From: Ascaris suum
Lineage: Eukaryota > Nematoda > Chromadorea > Rhabditida > Ascarididae
Reading direction: 5' to 3'
Assembly (NCBI GenBank): GCA_013433145.1
Contig: CM024189.1
Location: 8,672,001-8,736,000, forward strand
DNA: 64,000 nt
The translations under genes and the position numbers were made by a program. The notes beneath the pieces are model-generated. The model did no database searches and was not told where the DNA came from. It was given only the letters and a program-made list of their open reading frames with translations. Position 1 is the stretch's first letter. Every line of letters starts with the position of its first letter. Positions 49,006 through 61,033 of the stretch are shown here, in pieces.

Positions 49006-52000
49006 ATGGCACCTCTATTCAATCGATTGCTGTCGATTGACGATGTGCAGAAGAGAGTTGGCCAATTCAAGAGTGAGGTAGGTGGCTTTGAAGATATGAT
49101 ATCATATTGAAAGGTTTTCGTGAACTCAGTTCATGAATTAAACCTTACGATGTTGGCAACCCGCTTATTGCGAATTCGTTCAAGTGGACATTTTTCAAAA
49201 GAACTTTGGTACTACAAGCGTGCAAAAGTATCGTCTGTAAATTGTCCACCGGTTCAGGACATCAGGATCGGTGTTCCAGCCGTAAATCAGCGGTTATGGA
49301 GGAATTACAGGCTACAATTCATACGTAAAACTTCTAGCCACAACTGACTGTGTCGTCCGACGTGCATCTACGTAGTAGGATTCGTTCGTGTTGCAAAAAT
49401 ATTCTAGGCTGGAGTCGATCATCGCCAGTGACTACAGTCATAAGTTGTGTAAACTGCTACTATCAAGAATAAAATCATAACAAAGGGTTTATTAAAATGG
49501 GCTGTAAGTAATATAATAAACGAAATTTAAAACTTTTTGACATGGTTTTCGAAGAAGTCGAATAAATAGTTTCTTTCTTGAATCCCGCTCACTCGTTGCA
49601 TTTCTGAAACTGTCTGTGATTTACAAAAGATTGAATTCTATGCACGCAATGTGGAACACAAAACTTATCGATGATAGTTTCGTTTATTCTCTCTCGTTCG
49701 TCGAGATCTAATTTCGTTCTAGGTGGTCGTCATTGTATGTGAGGTAGAATTTTACGAACGATATCTGAGTTGAATGTGCGAATTTTTGAAGCGGTTGAAT
49801 GTGCTAGAAAACGAGTTTTTCGATGTCGTCTGGTAAAACAGGCCTTTTTTTTGGAAGGAAACATAAAATTTCATTTTAAAACATGATCGCTAGAGCTTTT
49901 AAAGTGCTGGTCCTGCTCATTCACCGATGAATTCTAAAAAAAGTCTTGCTAAAGGCACAACAACGATATGTCATTCGATATTCATTCACCACCAATCGGT
50001 TTTATAAACTGCAGTATACCTTAGAATATACAGAATAATGCCTGTTGACGGGTGTGAATTTTGTTGGCACTTTTAAACGTCTGTAGCTCTTTTCAAAATT
50101 GATGAATCAATGTGAAAGATGTTATTGAAGATCGCTATATGGCGCATAATGTAGCTGCCAAATTTCGTGACTTTAGACGACGTGTGCCCCAAGTTGAAAT
50201 TCCCAAACAGACAGACAAATACATGCACTCACATAGACATGATGTTACCATGTTGTTTTTACAAGTGAAATTGTGCAAAAACACATAAAAAGGTTGGGAT
50301 ATAATACTAGGTGAAGTTATATTTCCCAAGAAAGAGAAAGGTAACTTTTGCATCTGTGTCTGTGTGGGATGCCCGTTGCACAATGGCGGGGTCCCTCTGT
50401 CTTCCCCCTCGAATTAGATCACTTTGAAGCATCTGGTATAGGCTTTTCTCATTCTAAAATTTGCACACCTATTATTTACTTACTGTGACGTACTAGTGCG
50501 AGCCACGAAATACCAATGCGTTGCAGAAAACGTTTTTTTTTACTTACACCTTTACAATGGGACTCCTGTGACTCGCAATACCCTATCAGGCACTTCAGCA
50601 CAGGATCGGTTCATTCGTCTGTCATTTTCAGAACAAAACGCCTTGGAAATTTTCGAAAGTTTCTGGAGAAAACGCAAAGTTTCCTTCAGTCTTCTGCAAA
50701 CCGGCGACGCGAGAGGGACGGGGAGGAGGTGGGGGAGGGTTTTAATCTAGACCCATGCCATGCAAGGGGTGCAATTACACCTTCTAGCGCCCCCCTGCAT
50801 CTCGCCTTCATGAATCTCAACCTGAGTCAAGGATTCGGTTGCGTGAAAAGATCAGCTCACGAAAAGCTCTCTTGTTCACGGCCGATGGAAAGTTTTGAAG
50901 GATGCACTTGCCAATGCCACCTGTTTCTTACGCATGGCGTGGTATATTGCTTAGGATTTGCGTTCAGGTGGAGAAGTTGCTGTCGCAAGAGGGGCCAGCC
51001 AAACTGAACTCATACGATATGCACAATCTACAGCGACGGTGCGCCGATCTGAAAAAGCACATCGACAGCTACATCAAGAAGGCTGAGGCAATGAAGGTTG
51101 ACGTGAGAAATGCTGGCACGGCCGATCTTAAGGAACAACTCTTGCAACAACTCGACAACCTGTCGGTAATAGTTCCAGTTACAACTTTTGCACTTGCCCA
51201 GCAGATTATTCTTAACAGTGCAACTGATATATCATATTGGGCATTTCGACAAGGTAACTGTGAGAAGAAGAGAGCTAGCCCTTTAATGTAATTTTCGAGC
51301 ATTATTTTAGGTTTGAAAAATTTTAACGGTGCAGAGAATGGGTTCATTTTTAATTATGGTCGTTCAACAGTTTTATCGAATATTGCTTTTATCGGCGGAT
51401 TTTTGAGGATGATCTTGCCATGCTGATCAACCCAAATCATGTGAGGAAAGCACCAAGAATCATCGGAGAGACTGTTGAGCGGGAAGTGGGCGGTGACGAC
51501 AGGTAAGTCGAACTGTTTGCACGGTTACGAAAAACGTTCTGTATCCTCTGAAATCGAAATGCGAGGTGTTCATGCTAAGAATTCTTATAGAATCTATAAA
51601 CTCATTCCGTCGTAGAGGTGTCGAATTGAACAGGCCTTAAAAAATTTGTTGATATCATAGTGCAAAATGAATATTATCTTTCCAAATATTTTTAATATCT
51701 AATTTTTTTTCTTTTTCTGCTTTATCCTTTCGAACTGTGCAGCATAAACTGATGTGGTGGTCGACATTTTGGAGATTTGCAGGTTTCCGTTTCGCATTTT
51801 CTATTACATGATATCTGTTATTGCTACCTTTTTCAGCACGTCGATAGCTTAGTTCTTTCACTTATCGTTTCGTCAGAATTCCTCCGGTTTCTCGGATAAT
51901 TTCTCGGAATTTGCCGTGTTTCCATCCAACCGAAGCATTTTTTTCACGTAGGAATAAACAATATTATGCTGCTGGACTAAGACCTAATTCGCTTATAAGA

Positions 52001-55000
52001 GACCACCCTCTGTTTTTACTTTATTGATGTAGTTACTGCTGCATTTCAGTTCTCCTTTTGTCAGTATTTGTCAGTACAACTTATTAATATTGGTAGCAGT
52101 ACTTCATTCAAATGGTTACTCTTTATTTTTACAGCTATATATTTTTCATGCGACGTTAAAATAAATAAATAATTTCTCGGCAGTCTTCGTCAAATAATTT
52201 TTGTTATTTAATTTGTAAGATTCATCGTTTATTAAATCTCCTAAATTCATCAGTTTTTATCATTTCAAGTCATAGTGTCTTGAGGTAGCAATAGTATATG
52301 CGTGTCGCTTTATTACTGCTGCATCTTGATAAACTTATGACGTCGCCAAAATATAACACATGCACTAGGGTGATTTACGTTTGCGCTGCGGGCAATATTA
52401 AAGTGGTTTTGCTGACTCGCTAACTGACGTTGTCACACTGAAATACATGTTTTGCACATGCGTGGATAATGAGCTCGCCAGAACATGCTCTTATGAGTGG
52501 AAAACTCTTATTATGTCGATGTGGTTGGCTTACTTCCTTGGTCCTTTTTAATGGCCGCAGTCAGCTTTGCCATTTATCCGGTCACTCGAGCGTTTTCATG
52601 CCCCTTTTTTATTGGCAGTACTGTTGGCATTTAAGTGTACCTGAGTTCATACGACATGACAGCACTGAGTTGCTAGTGCTATTATAAATTTGTTCGCAGG
52701 GAAGATGAAGAAAATTTTGCCGGAAATATGGATGAGTCATCGAAAGGCGATCGTTCAAAGGAAAGAGCCTCCAACGTTGAAGAAAATGGGAACGGCAGTA
52801 TAAATGACGAGCAACAAGACCAACACGAGAAGGAAGGGTTGGTCAACTATCATAATTTACTAAAACAAGCTGTTTATTGGAAGCATTCGCATGACCGACT
52901 TAGTGCTGTGATGCACAAATTGAATTGGTTACAGGTTTAATCGATAACCGAAGAGCGTTCTTTGTTGAAAGGAATTTTTGCAGTGGTCATGGCGGAAGTG
53001 TGCGCTGCAAGCAGCCCACTCTATCAGAAAAAGAATTCACAAGAGTCACTCATGCGAAAGCAGCCTAGTGCCACTGTGGCCTAGGCGTAGAGCCGAAATT
53101 TTGGATGGAACCATGCGGAGGAACATCGTTGATAGTAGTCTCATTTTCTCACTGGACACTATCAAAATCTTCGAATTGGTTGTTGGCTCCTTCTCGTCCT
53201 CTCTAGCTACACTTGAGGAGTTCAGGTGACTAGTATGGTATCACTAAATGAACACCTAAAAACGTTTTTTTTTTTTTCAGTAGAATGACTGGAGACTAGC
53301 ATTAATGAGACTCAGGTTGTATTCGTTTCTCCTTACTATTCCCTGAGTGGATTTCTTGTTCAGCTGCACAGCAGAACTGTACTCGATAGTCCTCAAGTGT
53401 AGCTGCTATTCTTTCCTTCTCACTTCGCTGGAAGCAAACTCATCAAATTCTATGTCTGTGCAAGATGGAATTAATGTTATTCAATTGGATCTACATTAGA
53501 TAGTAGCATATATCAGTAAAATTCTTCGATGGCAAACATCAGCTTTCAACAAGGTGGCGAACAGAGTTTGACGGGCTTTTACATTGCAGTTGGTATTCAT
53601 TCGTAAAAAAATTGACTAGACGTGTATTTGTTATGGATGGATTTCAGGTCTCCACTTTTGAACTCGTCGCGCGAAGGTGTCCTCATAGTTGATAATCTGT
53701 TTCGCGTAATCGCCGACTTCCAAGCCGAACAACAGTCGGATCTAAGTGTTAAGGCTGGTGAGGTCGTCACTATACACGCAACAAGGCATTATTTGTTTTC
53801 GTTTTCGCTTTTCACAAAAGTAGTATTGACGGCAAAAGAATTCTTGCCATGCAAGGGTCTTTGAAGGTTTTCAAAGGTACATCGATGACCGATGGAAGCT
53901 GTTTTCAGAGGGTGAGGGAAGCTGCAAAGAGCAGTCACCTTTTATTACATCTTTAAAACAACACTCCTCACTTTTGATTGTTTTATCGTGTTCATTCATG
54001 TGACAAAAAAAGTAGAGCGAAAGAAACATGGGGTTCAGGCAAACTTAGTTGCCTTTTTTGTTAGAATCAATGATATTGGTATCCGCCATTTTCCAAGAAG
54101 AAAAGAGCTTGTGTTGAGCCAAGAAGCAAGCGAACACATTTAAATGGAGTCTGCTGGAATAACCCAAATATTCATCCGAAATGAATTACTGAAATCATGA
54201 GAAAGAGGGCACAAGGAAACTTTTCCGCGCAAAGGTCTCCAAGGTTTAAAAGACGAAAAAGGGCCAAATTTACTTTGCTTAATTGAGGTTGAGTTATTTG
54301 GGTTGTTGACTCGAGCTGCTACGAGTCCTTTGCCAGTATCTTTTCTGATACATTATTGGTCTTTTCTGTTGCTGCATTTTTGAATGCGGTCTTTGAAATC
54401 ATTCAGTAGGGGATTTTTTGAATGTTTTGATTGTCAAAAATTCTGATTGTCGCTGCATTTGAATGTCAAAAAATTGTTATTCAGGAAAGATGGCTGGTGG
54501 ATGGCTGAAAGAAGTGACGGAAAACAAGGTCTCGTCCCCAAAACCTTTTTGAAAGTATACTCAAAGGCACGCTTACCGACTCAAGAACGTTTACTGGTGG
54601 AAGTTCACAAGGCGGCAGCTGCGTCTTCATCAGCATCTCCATCAACTCAAGAGGAAAAGAAAATTTTGACCCAAAATTACGCCAGAGATAGGGCTATTCA
54701 CCAGGGAAATGATAGACAAGTCGAACAGAATGTAGTCTTAAGAGGCGTTGAAATGCCGGAGAGCGTATCTACGATGCCAGCAAGAAACGCTGAAGAAAGA
54801 ATGAGAAGCATGCCAGAAAAAATGACCGAACAGGTAACAGTTGACTGTTTGCTTCTTGAAGCAATAACTTCGAGGACAGACGGAACAGCAAGTGAAGGAT
54901 TGCTTCTTAAGTTTAGAATTTGTTGTTTCATTAGAGTCAGTAATACTGATATCCGCAATTTTCGAAGAAGAAAAGACCTTATGTTTCCGATGCTAGTGGA

Positions 55001-55815
55001 GGTAGGTGAGACCAGATATTGCCGTTGTCTTGATGCCGGTTTGAGGTAAACTGGTATCCGCCATCAGTTTTTTTTGTGGGGGGGGGGGGGGGAGGTGGGG
55101 GCATTTTTCTTGACTTTCTTAAGGACAGGAAAAACGGAAAATCTTAAGCATTGATTCTGACTAAACTGTAACATATGAGGATAATCCATGATGAATCATT
55201 TTGGAAAATTTTAAACACACCACGTTCGACAACAAAGAATGATTTACAGCAGATTGAGATATTCGAGGTAAATTTTTCAGTTCTGCAAATGTAATGTTGT
55301 GGACCGTTTCTTTCACTACGAATCTTTTTTGGGATGATCGGTGATTAAAGGTGTCTTGCTCTCACCTTAACCTGTTCACAAGGTTTCTGATGCCAGCTTG
55401 TTCAAATACGGAATACTTTTATCGCACAATATTTGTAACATTTGAGGCGATTTTTTTTCCCTGGCAATGAATGGTTTTCATGAATCGCTTTCAAAATTTT
55501 TGTGAATCCGATAAAACATAACTGTTTGCTCCTCACGAAATACTTTTGAAAGAATTGCTTCAGAATATTTGCTAACTCTTATCTGGCACGCAGCATCGGT
55601 TCCTTTCAGAGGGCATTCTTTTTATCATCAGCAAAATCTCTTGGAACTATTCTCGTTAAGTCCACATTCTTCTTGAATTTCCGCATGCAGTTTATTCCAT
55701 AAAGTAGATTTACCACATATTCTCGATAAAACGAATATATTTATTATATTGCAGAAAAAAACTGTCCAACGGTTTCGACGCAACGAAACATGTTTGGGTG
55801 CTGCTGTCAGCAATG
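49006..55815 (+). CDS. nphp-1: Nephrocystin-1-like protein, 3' part not found
   Basis: Exons 49006-49077, 50968-51165, 51408-51502, 52700-52934, 52984-53225, 53648-53785, 54485-54833 and 55755-55815, all in phase, encode about 463 residues. An N-terminal coiled coil (VEKLLSQEG..., LQRRCADLKKHIDSYIKKAE) is followed by an acidic Glu/Asp/Asn region (REDEENFAGNMDESSKGD...), a ~110-residue segment of unknown type, and an SH3 domain ending DGKQGLVPKTFLKVYS, very close to human NPHP1. Nephrocystin-1 is an adaptor at the ciliary transition zone. The large C-terminal nephrocystin homology domain expected after the SH3 was not found before the convergent gene. The last exon is supported only by good splice sites (ATATTGCAG, GTAAGT) and phase. 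The intron 52935-52983 is only 49 bp. Confidence 0.75.
52984..53225 (+). other. nphp-1: Extra exon between acidic region and SH3 in nphp-1-like gene
   Basis: This 242 bp exon is open throughout, follows a 49 bp intron with a TTTTTGCAG acceptor, and converts phase 0 to phase 2, exactly what the SH3 exon needs. Its product (KCALQAAHSIRKRIHKSH, later IVDSSLIFSLDTIKIFELVV) matches nothing I recognise. In human NPHP1 the SH3 follows the acidic stretch directly. An alternative that skips it would use a weak GTTGGT donor inside exon 52700-52934. Confidence 0.5.
53648..54560 (+). other. nphp-1: SH3 domain of nphp-1-like gene, split by a GC-AG intron
   Basis: Exon 53648-53785 encodes LFRVIADFQAEQQSDLSVKA plus GEVVTIHATR; exon 54485-54833 continues KDGWWMAERSDGKQGLVPKT. 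The ALYDF-like start, DL and GE motifs, the WW pair and the final LVPKTFLKVY are all present, at the same spacing as human NPHP1 across the junction. The only phase-correct donor is AAG|GCATTA at 53786, so the intron is GC-AG or the base is miscalled. The domain would bind proline-rich partners. Confidence 0.8.
55078..55092 (+). repeat. 15-base G homopolymer
   Basis: A G run following TTTTTTTTGT, with a second short G5 tract downstream, in the intron 54834-55754 of the nephrocystin-like gene. Confidence 0.8.
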
Positions 55816-56845
55816 GTAAGTTCTATTCCCAGACATTTCCTCTACATAAGTTAACGCCCAGCATAAATGTCCCAGGATTACTTTCACATCCTAAAACAAT
55901 TTCTTGACTGTAATTTTCTTGAACCCCATCGGTACTTGCTAGACCTTCGTTTTCGTTGCGCTAGGACCATATTTCCTCGGCTTTGCCCGGATGGTGCGAC
56001 TTCCAATCAATTCCCAGTGACTCTAATATTCGCTAATGAATCAAAAAATTGGTGCATCATTGTGCCCCCCCCCCCCTGCAACGTTTTTCGTGAACCCACG
56101 CCACTGGAACATAGGATCACAACTGCCATTGAAGATTGAATTTATACCTCTTCAAAGCACGTACCACCTTGCCTGTAGACTAAGAACAAGACTGAAACAT
56201 GCAGCAAACTATGGGAAATGCTGAAAGGACTGCAATGTTTGTGTCATTTCTTATGTAATTTCTTTTTGGAAAGAAAAATTCCACCGAAACTTTTATATCT
56301 CTTTCACAATATTTGTTCTACATACTCACCATACCCCTATCCCATTCGTGTGTTAGCGTGGCAGGCCTCTAGGGAATCCATCAAGCTAGAATTTACCAAA
56401 TAAGCCTCGGGAACCCACTGCTCCTGTTGGGGTTCATGAGCGGAGAGGAGGCGGGAGCCGTTTCAGAAATCGCCACCAATCAGCGCACGACATATCAGCA
56501 GAAAGAAAATTTCCATGGCCTTCAGATCTTAAATTGCCCTCACAACAAGTGAGCTTCGCCACCAGGGACCTCATGTGAAGTCCAAGTAAGAATATTTTCA
56601 AACTGCTCACACTAGATTAAAATTCAGCTTATCGTACTAAAATATTTTCCGCAGAAGCCTTGTAAGATAGGCCATTGTCTACGGCGTAGCTTGGACAATT
56701 TAGAGGTTTCGGCACTGGCAAACCCTCCTGATCCCTTTCAAAAATGTTCCAACGAACAATGCATCTACAAGGAAAAACGAAGCGAGAGCACAGTGGCCAA
56801 AGTAATTAGTGCAGCGACGGCATCAGAGCTGTTACTATGACCTAC
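55816..56845. other. Convergent gap between nphp-1-like and CYRI-like genes
   Basis: The remaining exons of both flanking genes should start here, yet neither the nephrocystin homology domain (plus) nor the CYRI C-terminal third (minus) is recognisable. An 11-base C run lies at 56065-56075. An ORF at 55867-56139 reads through that C run and has no family similarity. A CTTGTAG acceptor on the minus strand near 56767 leads into an early stop. Confidence 0.5.
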
Positions 56846-59800
56846 CTGTACAATAGTGGCGAGCGTGTCGGTGGTGTTTGTTACTGGGAGATCACTATGT
56901 GTGACGACAAAGTTGATTGTCGCCGTCGTGAGTGCAGATAACATTGGCGTTGGACTGGCTAGAAACAGCGAAATCGTGTTCGCCAGCTCTATAGGAATCA
57001 CATACGTTCCACCCGTCTGGAAACAGTGACCACTTTATTCGCAGACCTTCGATGAAAAACGAACTTAAACTGCTTACGGAGCAAAAACAGTAAACGTTTT
57101 TTCATCTCATTCTGCGATAACAGCTAATCGCCAAATCCGATTAAACTCGAACTTGGTGATACATACGACTTCGGGCCATGGCTGTTTTTGATTAACAGCT
57201 AACAACGGTGTGAAGACATCATTAACATAAGGGCAGAGAGAGAAGCGAGAAGTGCAGTGAGTGGCGGGAGCTTAAAAAACGATCTTTCGCTATTACGGAG
57301 GAGAACGTTTATCCATTGTGCCACCGCCTCACGATGTTCTTTAAGTCTTTCATGTCAGCAGGCATAAGACGCCAGAGATTTGAACAAACCGTTGCTTCCT
57401 CTTATGTTTGCGTTTAAAATGCTTTTAAGCATCGCAGTCGAGCGCAGATTCGCACGGAAGGGTCCAAAGGAAAGCCTACGAACATGAAGCAGTAGCATAA
57501 TGGATAGGTGTCTAACAGAAGCACGGATTCAGGTTCCTGCCGTTCTCTGCAAAATAAGGATCGGAAACGATGGGCTAAAAACAACGCACGACTAAAGACT
57601 CCTCCCTTCCCCTTCTCATAGAGCAACAATACAAGCAAATGTCAACGTACTTCTCTGGACATGGCACGCCTGTAGAAGCTGAAGTCATTCTGCAAGGCAG
57701 GTGTGCACATCTTCAAAGCATCGAACGACAACACAAAGTCGATAAGTCTTGCAAACTGTCGGCAAGTTGCCTGGAGTGCTTCTAGTTGCTCGGCCGGCGG
57801 CAGCGGCCCTAAACATGGAAATACGCTAAACAAAACGACTATCACTCCAACGAGAAACAGAATCACCAGCACAATACCCATCGCTGATAATGTATGCCTC
57901 ACAGAACGGTGCAAATACTTTGCTTTCCGTTATCCTGTAAAACGGGGAAAATGAGCAGCTGAGAGACTTGTTATCGAAAATCGACGCCTCGATACATATT
58001 ACGGCGGTACTTCATGTTATGCTGCCTACCCTCGGAAGCGGTCAGACTGTCACCCAACTTCAAATAGGCAATTCTAAGAAAATAAATGGGGCCACCACCT
58101 TCTAGCAAAAAACGGTGGAAACGGGAATAAGAGGTTTGTAAGTAGATTAGCTAATGTAGTGTTATGCAGTAGCGTGATGCCTCAGGTGACATGATCCCAA
58201 AAATTAGTCACAGGTGTTAGGCGAGATGCAAAAAAGAATCAAACAAGCGGAAGGTAGAGTTATGCGGAACAGATGACGACAGATAGCACCAAAAATGGGC
58301 GAAGACACAACAGTGGGCAAAACAATCCATGCTACTCCCACTATCCGTCCTCCATACTTCCTTGGAAATACCGGATACTGAGTATTCAAGGTTGTCAGAC
58401 AGTCACTGCGAAAAAAGGAAGGCGCCTCGGAAAATCGAAATGCGCGATGTACAAGGGATGGCGGAAGAGGAGGGGAGAAATTTTTTTTTAAATTTGGGAA
58501 TATGTGACAAAATTCGCCGGAGGGCGTTTCGTCAGAAATTATCTGTCAAATGATTCAACATTTAGAGCTGCTAAAACCAGTTAGAAAGTAGCACAGCTCA
58601 CAAGTTTTGAGGAATTACTTTCGTCCACCCAACCACGCCATTGTATTAAAAAAAAGCTAATGGCTTTTATAGGCTGATGATGACAGTAGCATGAATATGC
58701 GTTTTTACTGAGTGGGACAGAAATAATAAGGCGCCCGATACTGCATTACTTAGCATACGACTTTAAGTATCAAAAAGTTTTCTCCGTCCAGTAAAAACAT
58801 CGGTGTTTGGCAGTGTTGCAGTTATTTCATGAAGTTGATTTGATTTCGGTTACGTCGACAAAAATTGTGGACAAGATTTCTTTGAAAAGTTCACACTTAT
58901 GTCGATGCGATAAAGCAACGCATATTTATGACCGAAAACTTCAACATGCGGTTTGTATCAGGCAGCAGAAATAATCGAATGATTTTTCTTCGACCTCTTT
59001 CTCCCTCCCCTCACCCCCTCCATCAAAAGATATTTCAATCTTCATACAGATCAACGTTTTGGACTAGCAAAGCTTCGGCAAAAAAATGTTTTTGGAAGAA
59101 AGATTCTGATTATGAAATCGAGCGACGACCTGAAGACTCAAAGTCGATGAAATAATAGATTAAAGATGAACTTCTGATTCTCAAGAAGTGACGCTTAAAG
59201 GGAATTAGATTAGCAAATGAGAGGACCAAAAATTTTGATAATTGAGCAAAAATGCCAGAAATTACAACGAAATTTTTAAACAAATTTTGCTTTTTCGAAA
59301 GCGTTTCACTGCTGAACACCATTCACCATTCAAGTATCCGATATTAAAAGTGGTCGTTGAAGGCGATTCATCGTAAATTTGCAACTTGGCTTCAATTATC
59401 TAGTCCCAGAAGTAGCATCTATTTCTAATTTTGAATCCTTGACAAAGTTAGTGAAAAGTGACGATGCAAAAAGATCAGAGATCTGAAGCATAATGGAGGA
59501 ATTGCAACCAACCAGCTGAGCTAAGCAATGTGAAAATACAAACAGCGATCAAAACAAAGGAGATATCTGTTCAGTTAATGGAATCAAACCCAATAGGTAA
59601 ATGAAAAATGCGAGCAAAATGAAAAGAACCTGAACTCAGCGCTTTTGAAATTGACGGAATAAGCAGTAAATTGGCAATTAAAAATCTCATCTCACAGATA
59701 AAAAAAGAATAATAAATTCCTTTAAGAACATCCTCGTAGGCTTCCTCTGAAGAATTCTTGAACATCCTCACAGACATCTTTTCAAAAAAAGTTGCATCTT

Positions 59801-60227
59801 CTATGAGTCCATCAAAACTTATAACTGCACCAATTGAACAATGGAACGCACTTTAATAATAAGATAAGTAGGCTGCAAAACTCTAACTGCATTCTAAATG
59901 TAATTGAACATAACTTCTACAGGCCGATACAGACTGAACTGTCTGAGTGTTTATCTTCTTTAATATTCAAAGACGTGTTCTTTAAAAAAACCCAGAAAAG
60001 ACAAAACCTGAGCAAAGCTCCCAAAGAATAAGCGGGACGAGCTGTTCGATCCTCTGTGAAAGCTCATAATACATCCTGATCTTCGCTACCAGCCTATCCA
60101 GAAGGTCAAGCGCGCGTGATTGTGCTTCAGCATTATTCGGCTGCTGAATAGCGAGTCGAATTTCGGCTGATGCACCTGGTCCATAGCTAGCGACGTCTTC
60201 AAGCGATGAGTTCGCCTGCTCGAGCAC
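56846..60227 (-). CDS. CYRI/FAM49 family protein (partial, three exons)
   Basis: Minus-strand exons 60227-60008, 57808-57651 and 57016-56846 are in phase (1, then 0) and encode 183 residues matching about residues 40-225 of human CYRIB. Landmarks are GPGASAEIRLAIQQPNNAE, YYELSQRIE, then QFARLIDFVLSFDALKM, PALQNDFSFYRRAMSR, and ELANTISLFLASPTPMLSAL, NTTDTLATIVQ. Spacing between SQR and QFA is identical to human. The adjacent arginines of FYRR, reported in mammals as needed for RAC1 binding, are kept. CYRI proteins bind active RAC1 and restrain WAVE-driven actin protrusion. Acceptors are TTTTTCAG, GTTTAG and TTTCCAG; donors GTTTTG, GTACGT, GTAGGT. The N-terminal myristoylated exon and the C-terminal ~100 residues were not located. 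Confidence 0.85.
57486..57550 (+). repeat. tRNA-like fragment (tRNA pseudogene or SINE head)
   Basis: The sequence contains an A-box-like TAGCATAATGG, as in tRNA-Arg D arms, followed about 30 nt later by a B-box-like GGATTCAGGTTCC. No clean cloverleaf with an anticodon stem can be drawn, so a functional tRNA is unlikely. It lies in the CYRI-like intron between exons 57808-57651 and 57016-56846, on the opposite strand. Confidence 0.4.
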
Positions 60228-60729
60228 CTGAAAAATTGTTCAACAATGCTTTACCTGCTCAAACCTGCATTTGAAACATAAGCAGCACGAGCCAATTCAA
60301 TTTAAGCTTGCGAACAAATCGCGTATTCCCCACCATTTGTGCACTGCACTGATTACACCTATAATTTTAGTTCCTACGCTCTGAGGAAAAATAAGCATCA
60401 ATATATGGTATGGTCAATCTAGAATGAAAAATTCGTACTTCAGTATGCTATCCTCCCTCTGCTGTCTTGAAGTTTATTAGGGCTGCATCTGTTCTTTTTT
60501 TTGGGCAGCAACTCGGCTCAAATATAACAAATGTACACGTGAAAAAGAATTTATCATTGCTCAATACAGCACTGTAAATCCTCGTAAATGAATGTGGTGA
60601 ATTTTCAATTGCGAATAGTGCCCTACGAGGAAGAACTCAGTCCTCACAGAAGGCTTCATTATGAAGAACATAGGCGTTGTACGACTCTGATGTCATGTCC
60701 AACAAAGGTCGATACAATGATCTTCTCAA
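60228..60729. other. Region upstream of the first CYRI exon seen
   Basis: This is intron or upstream sequence of the CYRI-like gene on the minus strand; the acceptor feeding the exon at 60227 is read from the complement of 60228-60240. No further exon matching the CYRI N-terminus was found here or up to 64000. Confidence 0.45.
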
Positions 60730-60742
60730 CCCCCCCCCCCCC
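60730..60742 (-). repeat. 13-base C homopolymer
   Basis: A run of C on the plus strand (poly-G on the minus strand), interrupted by one T and then five more C. Part of the set of long G/C runs in this window. Confidence 0.8.
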
Positions 60743-60779
60743 TCCCCCTCATACTTGGACATCTTTCACAATATATAAG

Positions 60780-60971
60780 ATGCCGGTTCGTTATTTATAT
60801 TTTTCGATGCAGCGTGCAAACAATCTCATTCCCACCACCAAAGCAGTAAAAACAATTGTTAAAAGCAAAACCAATCGTGAAATGACCAAAAGCGTACGGC
60901 GTCATTCGCCGAGCAAGGCGATTCCCAAAGGTATTATTTTATCGGGCAATTATATTAAAAGCAAACGCTGA
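60780..60971 (+). CDS. Small lysine-rich ORF, unassigned
   Basis: A 63-residue reading frame from ATG 60780 to TGA 60971 encodes a very basic product (about a quarter Lys/Arg; ends GIILSGNYIKSKR). It follows a C tract and is followed 28 bases later by a 13 bp perfect hairpin. The same frame is open upstream to 60588. Codon use leans to AT-ending codons. I do not recognise a family. It could be chance, part of a mobile element, or a small transferred segment; the hairpin placement resembles a bacterial gene-terminator pair, but there is no other support. Confidence 0.2.
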   Translation: MPVRYLYFSMQRANNLIPTTKAVKTIVKSKTNREMTKSVRRHSPSKAIPKGIILSGNYIKSKR

Positions 60972-60998
60972 CGGATCCCTATTTTGACCTTTATAAGC

Positions 60999-61033
60999 AA
61001 ATGGCTATCTAGCCGCACAGTAGATAGCCATTT
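60999..61033. repeat. 13 bp perfect hairpin
   Basis: AAATGGCTATCTA (60999-61011) pairs exactly with TAGATAGCCATTT (61021-61033) around a nine-base loop. The right arm runs into TTTTG, so it looks like a rho-independent terminator, which has no expected role in a nematode nucleus. It may be a small foldback repeat. Confidence 0.75.

Noticed and set aside
50496..51007. Two overlapping ORFs before the second nephrocystin exon
   Set aside because: They run through a G-rich intron stretch and partly overlap the real exon in the wrong frame.
57703..57954. Plus-strand ORF opposite the CYRI exon
   Set aside because: It is the antisense shadow of the conserved CYRI exon 57651-57808.
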